Source: Clavulina sp. PMI_390
Taxonomy: Eukaryota > Basidiomycota > Agaricomycetes > Cantharellales > Hydnaceae
Direction of reading: 5' to 3'
DNA length: 26,530 nucleotides
NCBI GenBank assembly: GCA_015039315.1
Contig: WIDE01000042.1
Coordinates: forward strand, 6,977 to 33,506
Part shown: positions 9,573 to 18,195 of the stretch, one piece after another
How positions within the stretch are numbered: position 1 is the stretch's first letter
Layout: each line of letters starts with the position of its first letter
The notes under the pieces: generated by a model
Databases searched by the model: none
What the model was told of the DNA's origin: nothing
What the model saw: only the letters and a program-made list of their open reading frames with translations
Translations under genes and position numbers: made by a program

Positions 9573-11902
9573 TCACCACGTTTCTTCTGCCCAACGTCCA
9601 CTAGCCTCCATGTCCATGATGTACTTTTCGCCGTCATCCTCTGACCATCCAGGATGGAGCTCCGTCAAGACGCTCCGTACTGCACGGCGCACTCCGGTCG
9701 GCATCTTGCCCGAAGATCTAGAGAACAGATCATTAATAGAAGACCTGATGGCGATACAAGAATGGATAGATCAGCCTACCCTGAAATCAGCAAAGAGCCT
9801 CCCTTTTTGAAGATATAATCGTACACGATCTCCCTGCATTTCAAGATCTCGTCTTGAACGTAGAGTTTCTCTCCCTGTGAAGGTCTGGTCTGAGATGCTG
9901 GTGCCGAGGTGGCGAAATGATAACCGTACCTGATCGCGTGATGCTGCGACTCGAAGTTTCAGATGTCCACTTGCTTCCATCGCCTCAAGTTCCTCTCGAT
10001 AATGGAAGTCAGCCGTCTTGGATCGACATCCGAAGAAGAGCAAGTTCTCTGACAAACATAGTTCAAGTGTGAGCAGGAGGGGACTAGCAAGATACATCGC
10101 AGTGCTCACCATGAGCTCCAGCCTTGATACGATATTCGAGAATAGCTCGAAGAGGAGCGATTCCAGTACCAGGGCCGACGCAGATGATAGGCGCCACATC
10201 TTGCTGAGAGATTCCGCTGATCGTTCTCCAGCTCGAGCCAAGAATACTACTCCCGAGGCTGAGTCTCAGAGAAGTTCCTACCACCAGGGATCTGTTGGCT
10301 ATCCAGCTACAGGTTTGTGATGTATGGTGCGTACCAACTGGCAAGTTCATTAGCCAACCTGAACACATCCCAACCCTGGGCGCCTTCAGCACCAAGCTTT
10401 TGTACCGCACCATTGCTACACACAGCTGGATCTTCCTAGGGTGCGCAGCCGAGTAGCTTGCGATGCTAAACTTTCTGGGACGAATGACCCCGAACACATC
10501 AAAAAGGTGATCGAGAGGAATTCGTATCGAATGGAAGTCTGAGAGCACTTCAAGGGTTGTTCGACGCGGGCGCTGGACGTAGTCGTATAGCTCCTCCTAA
10601 GAGTGTTGATAGACCATGTTGAGCATACTACTCGAACGCATATATCGATGACATGGGAGCTGCTGACCTGGCCTTGCGTAGTACAAAATTCCTGCAGTTT
10701 CTCGCACTCACGGTCGTCTGAGGCAAAACGACAGCAAAATTCGAAGAAAGACCGGCGAGGCACTGCTTTTATATCCAGGTAATGAGTAAGGAGATTTCGC
10801 AAGGTCGCGGATTGAGGTAGTCCTAGCGGTAAGGGATCTGTAACAACAATAGTCAGCCCATATAGCCCCAACATATGCCGATGCATGGGAAGAAACTTGC
10901 TATCGTCTCCAGAAGTGATGTCGTATACCGAGTCAGCTATGGAGGCCCAGCCTTGTTGGGTAACAAGGCTTTCTACTTCGGAGGCTTGATTAGAGGGATA
11001 AAGTACAGCAATATCTCCAGGTTCATATCTAGTATCCTCTAATGGCGATTAGGTGGACGAATCTTTCGCCATGGCCAACAGGGAGGAACAGGCTCACCCA
11101 ATGTCGTGGCCCAGATCTAGCTCAATATGTCTGACGTCTTGATACCAATCTTGGCGTGTAATGCGCTTGAAGGAGTTAAAAGTGGCCTGCTCTGTCGATT
11201 TAGAGCTATAAGCACGGGGAGAGGCGGTTGGCGAAGAAGACGAGGATAGTCGTATGCGTGGGTTAGGCGGGGTATTCTCAGGGAGCGGCTCAAGATTAGT
11301 AGGGTAAAGGTCATTCAGAGAGGAGACAAGGGCATCTATCCATGGCGAGAGCGATCCCTCGATCCTGATTTCGCTGGTCAGTGACTGTCTTCCGTTGTAA
11401 GCAAGCGTATTGACTAACCCAAGGTAATGTTGTTCATCTGCATCCATTCGCTCAACAATGTCGTGTGCGCCAAGTGCAACAAGTCTCCTGTGCAATTTCT
11501 TGCCTGACCAGCAAAATCTCTCATATGACGAATCGCCAAGGGAGAATGAGGCAAGATCAATATGATCTAGAAGGTCCGGCGGCAGGTTTGAGCGTAAGAT
11601 CGAGTGCCAGAATGTGGTCATGCTTTGAGGCTCGACACCATTTCCGGTAGTAGAACAGACGGTTATCACAATACCCTCGTCTAAAAGATCGTCCTGTGGT
11701 ATGGGTGAGCAAACTGTGAATCTCAGGTTGTGGCAATGAATCGGCCGACCAAAGAAAAGTGCGCCATTGATAACGTCCTTGGACGCCAATGCCATCGCCT
11801 AAGGTGCCTGGTGATCGAGAACGCTACGTCCTCCGCAGTCCCAGTCTCTGAGGCATATAGGACGAGTAATCGACGGTCTGCACCGTCAAAGGTGTCTGCC
11901 AT
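9573..11902 (-). CDS. TAH18: NADPH-dependent diflavin oxidoreductase Tah18 (593 aa, 10 exons)
   Basis: Exons are 11902-11750, 11693-11419, 11364-11098, 11028-10901, 10837-10668, 10596-10335, 10277-10110, 10048-9930, 9874-9780 and 9717-9573; phases close to 594 codons. Domains in order: an FMN flavodoxin domain (YASETGTAEDVA at 16-27, CSTTGNG at 64-70, FSLGDSSYERFC); a linker and FAD domain (YEPGDIAVLYPS, then RPRKFSIAS at about 370-378, the RxYS-type FAD motif); and an NADPH domain (CVGPGTGIAPLRA, LFFGCRS, then GGSLLISG) ending in a terminal Trp (RWAEETW). Length and order match Tah18/NDOR1. Known role: passes electrons from NADPH to Dre2 in cytosolic iron-sulfur assembly. The fourth intron (10900-10838) uses a GC donor, GCAAGT, with a CTGAC branch site. 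The gene diverges from RPC40 across 81 bp. Confidence 0.93.
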
Positions 11903-11983
11903 TGAGTTGTCGAGAGTGGCCGAAGCTGACATAAAAACCGTGCCTCGAACATTGTTCCTTTTGCCACCAAAAAAGTGGACGCG
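11903..11983. promoter_or_regulatory. 81-bp bidirectional promoter between TAH18 and RPC40
   Basis: Only 81 bp lie between the start codons of the two divergent genes, so their core promoters and 5' leaders must overlap or run into each other's coding sequence. The interval contains a mixed T-rich/A-rich stretch (TTCCTTTTGCCACCAAAAAA). I see no TATA box. Confidence 0.75.
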
Positions 11984-13567
11984 ATGGCCCACTCTCTCGA
12001 CGATCCCAATCGACAAGTTCGATACCATGCTGAATATGTCTCTAATGTAAATTCGCCCCTTTCGTCGATCTTTACAGCCGATTCATGAATTGCTCGACTT
12101 CTATGCGACTTATTTGCAGGTTTCCAGTCAAGATTACCCAGGAGTGGATCCTGACAATGACCATCTCTGGAACCTCGAAGAGTTCAAGCAGGTATTCTAG
12201 AAACATATGCGCTACTCCTCATCATTCTGACTGGTCTAGTGTTAGCGTTTAACAGTTGCTGTGACTTCCCTCTCAGAGGTCGCTATCGAGTTCGACCTTG
12301 TTGGGGTGGATGCGTCGATAGCTAATGCTTTCCGGCGTGCATTAATAGCAGAGGTGAGATTCACTACCAAATTACCATAGGTTCACACTGAAGACCTCGT
12401 TGAGAAAGGTTCCGACCATGGCAATTGAGCACGTCTACATCTACGATAACACTGGGGTTGTACAAGATGAAGTTCTTGCTCAAAGACTCGGGTTGATTCC
12501 ATTACAAGTCGAAGCAGAGGATTTTGACTATGGTGAGCTAGCGATTGTGGAGAGGTTCCCCCGAGCTAATCCACCTTTCCTAGTCGATACCTCGGTGCCG
12601 ATCGACGACCAACTCAATGATAGGAATGCTCTCGTATTCTCACTCGAAATAGCTTGTGAAAGGGTCAAGAAGCCACCTCCAGGCGCTGTATCACCCGACG
12701 ATCTTTATATTAACTCAAATGGTATCTTTTCGTTGCTTGTGAACATCTGGTCAACAAAAGGCTGACAGCGGACCACACTAACCTCTATAGTTTATTCGAA
12801 ACATCTGCAGTGGAAACCCGAGGGGAACCAAGGGAGGAACCCTAAGTACAAGTCAAAACCCCCTAAACCGGCACTGGAACACATTCTTCTCGCAAAGCTG
12901 CGTCCTGGCCAGGTGAGCAATGCTGTTGGCTCGGCACTCGCTTGATTATGAACCCATTCCATTGTTAGAGAATATTAGCCACCCTCCATGCTATCAAGGG
13001 TAGAGGCGAGATCCACGCGAAATGGTCTCCCGTCGGTAAGCCCGTCTCCCCTTCATGCCATCCTCTTCTCGCTCAAGGCAACACTTGCAGCCACTGCATC
13101 GTATCGCCTCCTACCACGAATCAATATTCGAGGCCCAATACCCCCTGAGCACCAACAGCTGTTCCAGCAATGCTTCCCTGAGGGCGTTATCGGCAGGCGG
13201 AAGAATCCGAATACAGGTGAACAAGAAGTATATGTCAAGGACGCGCGAAAGGATACTGTCAGTCGAGAGGTGCTGCGACATGATGAGTTTGACGGTCTTG
13301 TGGATTTGACGCGAGTGCGAGATTTCTTCCTCTGTAAGTTCTCAACGGACCACTGGTCTATATAGTGGCTCCCGCCCACTGACTGGCCCTACTCTTCGAC
13401 ATATAGTCAGAGTGGAAACATCCGGGGTGACCGCTCCCGAAAACCTTTTCCCTCAAGCTGTAAAAGTATTGAGGAGTAAAATTCAAAAGCTCAAGGAGGA
13501 CATCCGAACACATGTGTTACCAAAGCTGGAAGCTGGTGATGGAGATGTTGTCATGGCGGAAGGCTGA
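11984..13567 (+). CDS. RPC40: RNA polymerases I and III subunit RPAC1/Rpc40 (365 aa, 9 exons)
   Basis: Exons are 11984-12046, 12120-12191, 12246-12353, 12409-12532, 12584-12721, 12791-12912, 12969-13035, 13091-13333 and 13407-13567; all introns are GT-AG, 51-74 nt, and the total is 366 codons. Diagnostic stretches are GVDASIANAFRRALIAE, VPTMAIEHVYIYDNT, QDEVLAQRLGLIPL, DLYINSN, LRPGQ, HAKWSPVATASYRLLP, FPEGVIG and VRDFFLFRVETSGV. This is the alpha-like subunit that pairs with Rpc19 (AC19) to nucleate assembly of RNA polymerases I and III in the nucleus; its N-terminal dimerisation domain matches the bacterial alpha-NTD family. The start at 11984 gives MAHSLDDPNRQVRYHAEYV, in line with family N-termini. 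The 51-nt intron 12533-12583 has no in-frame stop and a length divisible by three, but its CTAAT branch site and the family alignment favour splicing. Confidence 0.95.
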
Positions 13568-13956
13568 TACCACACACCACTTCGGTCTGATACTATGCCT
13601 TAGTTCAACCCCAGACGGCTACTCTGTCCCGTTTCTTGATCTTCTCCGTATCTTGTAGATGCCAAGCTTTTGGTCGATGACTTCTGCGTCGTGTATTATT
13701 CTCGTTGGGTACACCTTTCTGTGGTACACCTAGGTGGTACCTTATCTCAAGTTCGGACAAAAGTGTACAATTCACCAGAGTCAAGCGATACTAAGCAGCC
13801 TTGTTCTACGCCTCTTCAGAGGGCCTGACCTTCCTCTAAATTGCAAAGATGATGTCGTATAGTTTCTGTGCTATTGCTGACCTCATATGACTACCATGAA
13901 TGTTATAGGAGAGTGACGAAATAAAGGTGAGGTGGGTATCATCCCCCATCATCAGA
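13568..13956. other. Convergent intergenic region, no gene seen
   Basis: This stretch between the RPC40 stop and the stop of the minus-strand F-box gene holds no open frame of note and no recognisable RNA gene. It is expected to contain the two 3' untranslated regions. Confidence 0.55.
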
Positions 13957-15660
13957 TCACGAGTAACGGGGGAGCTTGATATCAAAACCGTGGTGGTCGA
14001 TCTCGAAATCATACTTGATCTGGGGAAGTTGGGTGCTTAGCCGAGTCACCGTTATTTTTCGGTCGTATACAAACACCCATACCTCTTCCAGGTTTCCGAC
14101 CTCTGTCAGAGTCAATTGTTCGGCAAGCGAGAGAGATTCCTCCTCATATACATCAGGAAAAGGGAGTGGATCTTCTTCAACATTATTGTAATCTTCGGGT
14201 GGAGTAACAATTGGACGAAAGCTGGATGGTAGAACGAGCCGCTTGAGGATATCTCGTCTTGGTTCAATGAATCTCTTGATGACGTCACAATCGACCTCCC
14301 ACTTACATCGCGACTCGGGCAGAAGGTCGCAAAGGACGAACTGGGAGAGATTGGGGAATGGGAGCTCTTTGTCATCACGAGACGTGCCATCCAAGATAGG
14401 GCTAAAGAAGTCTAGTGAAGCAATCCTGCCGGGCTCGACGCATGCCAAAAGTAGATTCTCCACACGGCGGTTCGTGACAGCTGGCTAGAAGAGGATACGA
14501 AGTTCTAAGTATAGCACCTAGCTGCTTATATTGCGCACAACACCTACGAGGCATTCAACAAAGACAGAAAAGACTCTGTTGCTGAGTTCCATCAACTCGA
14601 GTGATCTCAGATTGGTCATTTCAAGCTGGCTGACAAGGCCGCCGATTTCTTCCCAATCCCGCTCACGATAGCCATGGAGAAGTAGAGAGATAACGTTTCT
14701 CCAACAGTCTACAGGGTGTAGCTCGGGCCGAATTGTTATGGAAGAGTCAACAATTTGTGATCGGTGGGCATACATTACCAAATGGAAAGGTGTAGTTTGG
14801 GATAAGGCTGTATCAGCGAGGGACTTTAGATCCTCTTTGGATTTGATTATCCAACCAAGACTATTGAGGGAAAACTGTCCCTCTGACAATAGGGCAACAG
14901 ATCTGCCCGAACTGTGGAAGGTTCGCAGAAGCGGCGCATGATCGGGATTGAAAGAAATAGTACGGGCACCTTGCCCGGTGATGATTAGGCTCTTGATGAG
15001 GGGAAGAGGGTGTGATGGGAAAATCGCAGAAAAAGAAGCAGGGAAGTCCAAATCGGAGAATCCTTGCAACTGTATGTGCAACGTTTCAATCCTTTGGAGA
15101 TATGGAGTTATGGCTTTCAGACGTTTATCGAGTAGTTCTTCCGAATTATATTCGTTGATGGTGATGTACGAGTGGAGAGGGCGTGCACCTGCACGGGCAA
15201 GCCATGAGTCAAGTACATCTGATGTCCATTCCCAATCAGGTGACACGAAGAGTTTGGGCATAGTGAAGATGGCTACTCGCCATTTGCGAGATACTTGTGA
15301 TAAACTCATAATCTGCCGAGCACTTTCTGGTGACTTGATGGTAAAATGAGCGATATGTTGGACCAGCTCCAACGGCAATGCACCAATAGGATGAAAATAC
15401 ATATCCAAGGCATTCTCAGCAGAGAGGAATACATCTTCTAGTACTTTGAGGGCCATTTTTGTGGCCTCAATTTGCTGCTTGCAGTGCAATATCTGGCTTT
15501 TGCGATCATTGAGAGCAGCGGACGCTTGCTCACGTTGTGAAGGGATAAGCGTCAATGGATGCTGTGCTTCAATGAATGAAGGAATCGATGATGCTATCGA
15601 GTGAGATAAGTCATTAATCGCGGATTGGACCGTATCCCACAGAAATGGTTGCACTATCAT
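13957..15660 (-). CDS. F-box protein with N-terminal coiled coil (about 546 aa, two exons)
   Basis: Exon 1 is 15660-14548 and exon 2 is 14484-13957, joined by a 63-nt intron (GTAGGT...CTAG). A second solution with donor at 14543 and acceptor at 14481 gives the same length with one residue changed, so the junction is ambiguous. Residues about 42-85 look like a coiled coil (SQREQASAALNDRKSQI onward), followed by an F-box at 91-138 (PIGALPLELVQHIAHF, SQVSRKWRVA). This layout, a coiled coil directly before the F-box, is common in the large F-box families of mushrooms. The C-terminal part is leucine-rich, with weak LRR-like spacing (LQRIETLHIQ, MTNLRSLELMEL). Probable SCF substrate receptor by family; substrate unknown. 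The start codon lies next to the first detectable sequence of the opposite-strand GT18 relic. Confidence 0.8.
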
Positions 15661-15677
15661 GGTTGGTATCAGCAGAC

Positions 15678-16801
15678 AACGTTCCCCATTTCTGGCCGAA
15701 TGCGCAGCGCCCGCTAGGACATCCGTGGACGCTCCCTCGAAAGACTACTCGCCTATTGCTCAAGGGCCTAAGGACACGAATACGTTCCTCGGGTATAGTA
15801 TCGCGCCGTTATGCGATCTGCAGCCGTTCATCCCGCACGAGGAAAGCGTGCCAGGCCGCGTTTACGCCATGACAAACCGTCTCTCCTACTTCCCACCGCA
15901 GCCCGAACGCGCATGGCCACCCTCATTCTTCGCCAGCGCTGTACGTCGCGTGCGAGGCGTATAGTTTTACGATCGGCGCAGCGAACGATACAAAGTTCGC
16001 AGCGCACTGGCATCTTGAGACCCCGCAGATGAGCGAGTTCGGTGGCGAGGGAGTGATGAAGAACTTGGGTTTGCTGGAGAGAGATGCGTTTGTGAGGGAC
16101 GTGGCGAAGAGTAAGGTGCTGCTTGGTGTAGGGAGGCCTGCGATTTCGCAGATGCCGTACCAGGCGCTGTGTTTGGGCGCGCCGTTCATCAACCCGATCC
16201 TCGACGTGAGACTCGTGAAGGGATTACCTCCAACTCGATTGTTTCCCGACGCCATAATCACTCACTGACGTGCCCCTCGACATCAAACTCAATCTCTCTT
16301 TTGGTCGATTGATTGGTAGTTCGGATAACATAGTGGGACCCACAAGCGCCAAACGAACCCAAAATGAGGAAGACGCAACACAACGGCCTCCGCGAGCTCA
16401 AGCATCCATACGTCCATAACGTGCACAAAGACGACGAAGTAGGCTTCCTCGGCACGATCGCGCGCGCACTCGATACACCCATTCCAAGGTCCGTCCCCTT
16501 CACTCCTGTGTGACATCTTATTTGACTGAATGACTCGATGCTTTTCTATGTCTCATCTTTACTATTCTCTTAACGAATAGATATACCGCCTGGAAAATCG
16601 CTCGCTGAAGTCGCTGCACGGCTTCATGAAATCTTGTGGAGAGATTGGCGACAAGAAGCAGAGGAACTATTAGGGGAGCGAATACGGACGAAGAAGGGAG
16701 AGGTATGTATACCCATTTGCGCTATCAGCTACCCGTCCCATTGCGATCAACGACCTGACGTCATTCTTCTATCTACATTTTAATAGAGGTTTACGCTGTA
16801 G
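15678..16801 (+). pseudogene. 5'-truncated, frameshifted GT18 (MGAT5-like) glycosyltransferase remnant
   Basis: The C-terminal portion of a family GT18 enzyme (alpha-1,6-mannosyl-glycoprotein 6-beta-N-acetylglucosaminyltransferase type) can be followed through changing frames. Pieces in order: VPHFWPNAQRPLGHPW (frame of 15645); then DTNTFLGYSIAPLCDLQPFI and RAWPPSFF (frame of 15659); then FTIGAANDTKF and LLGVGRPAIS...ALCLGAPFINPILD (frame of 16029). An intron-like gap (16206-16333) follows, then WDPQAPNEP, NGLRELKHPYVHNVHKDDEV and TPIPR, another gap, and IPPGKSLAEVAARLHEIL to a stop at 16799-16801. Frame changes near 15745, near 15935 and at about 16582 cannot be explained by introns of normal size. 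The N-terminal two-thirds of the enzyme is missing, and an F-box gene begins at that edge. Membership recognised from memory of the family; activity is not expected. Confidence 0.75.
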
Positions 16802-18090
16802 GCGTGAAGGATGACGTTGAGCTCGCTTTTGATGACTCACGACGTGTCGCCGTTCATTTTTGAGTTTTGGTTGCACATTTCTATTTACGTCAATATCACT
16901 TGCGTCCGCACTTTGCAATGTATCATGATTGAAACACTTGCTGACTCGTCCGGCGACAATCTCGCCTGATGCACTTTCCGGATAGATCGTATTTGCAACA
17001 AGGATTGATTGTGCTAGAACTTGAAGATTAAAGTACATTCCGCTCGTCACTTGCGGTCCAACTTGCGTACGCGATCGTCAGCGATGGATATATCCGTGCT
17101 ACTGCAACCCACATGATACAATCGCTGAAGAGAAAGGGATGACTACTTCAGAGTACTAATTCTTCCAGAGAGTTCTTACAATGATTCAGCTTTACAAATG
17201 CTGAAAATCGATGTACCTGATATTGATTCTGCGACGTGTGTACAAATTGTGTGCCGTCGATTGCACCAGCATCGCCCCAGCACGTGCAAGACGAATTACG
17301 ACGCATTTCGATCAGAACTTGGAGAGGGCCTACCAGCGGCGGGAACCCTGATGGTTGGTATTCAAGAGTATAGTGATAAATGCATCAAATTTCTCCCTAT
17401 TAATGAATAAAATCAAGCTGCTGAGGCACATCTCATCCATGGCATGGACGGCTAATCTTTTATCTCAGCGTCTAACTATTCCGGGCAGTGCGCTCGCAGC
17501 GACGAGTCAGAAAGCTGGTGCAGATAATCAGTCTGATATCTGCCGAAGGAAATTGAGGGTCGCAGAGTGTATGCATGGACTGCCCTCCGTCAGTATGGAG
17601 GTGGATGCGTACGCGATAGATGGGTTGGATGTCTATGATGTGTAGTGGGGTTCACAGTTAGCATAGGCATAGCCAATCAAGCACGAATATGTCTTTCAAT
17701 CAGAGCGATCTCCACCGATGTAACGTGACATAATCTTGAACACGGCAGAAGTCGCTGGCTCGATTCGAATTAGGCAGAAAGTGAGCCATGTGAATAGACA
17801 GCGAGCAGTGGCGGAGGATTTGGGAGCATCTGCCGAAGTGAGTGATGGAACGAATATATACATCGAGTTAGCATGGCGATTTGATCTGAAAGGCTAATAT
17901 GGTATGATAATGGGGAATGTGAAGGGTATCACAAGGCAAAACGGGGACATTGTGATTGGTCAACGACTGATGCCAGGCCCAAGAAATAGCTAAAAAGATA
18001 ACGGATTTGGAGGAAGGCGAATAGTCATGTGAGGAACAGTTTGGAGGAAAGGCAGGGGGTGAAGCGAGTCTATTGCCTATCGTGGGAAGA

Positions 18091-18098
18091 GTCACGTG
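18091..18098. promoter_or_regulatory. GTCACGTG box upstream of the NLR-like gene
   Basis: The same 8-mer found before UBE2S lies about 98 bp upstream of the NLR-like start codon. It carries the CACGTG core for bHLH factors. Functional role inferred from position only. Confidence 0.4.
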
Positions 18099-18122
18099 CG
18101 TTTTAGTTGGGGAAGCGGTACG

Positions 18123-18142
18123 ACCCTGATAGTCATCAGGGT
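18123..18142. promoter_or_regulatory. Perfect 8-bp inverted repeat before the NLR-like start
   Basis: ACCCTGAT-AGTC-ATCAGGGT is a perfect dyad with a 4-bp spacer, ending 53 bp before the start codon at 18196. It could be a binding site for a dimeric transcription factor, or a small hairpin in the 5' leader. Confidence 0.5.
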
Positions 18143-18195
18143 AACTTGGATTCGCGCTACATCAACATCTTCAGCTTCCTCTTAGCAACTGAATA

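Larger units (their letters stand above)
16802..18195. other. Intergenic region, no gene supported
   Basis: Short open frames near 17198-17645 (plus) and 17868-18095 (minus) show no motif or splice partner. CpG is present at normal frequency, unlike the NLR region that follows. The final ~150 bp are likely promoter of the NLR-like gene and contain a GTCACGTG box and a perfect dyad. Confidence 0.5.

Noticed and set aside
9771..9810. Apparent frameshift near the 3' end of TAH18
   Set aside because: On recounting the GGGAGG stretch next to the A5 run, the frame reads FKKGGSLLISG without interruption, and the last intron (9779-9718) splices correctly.
17198..17645. Possible small plus-strand gene
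   Set aside because: Two overlapping short frames with no motif, no convincing splice sites and no homology inside the window.
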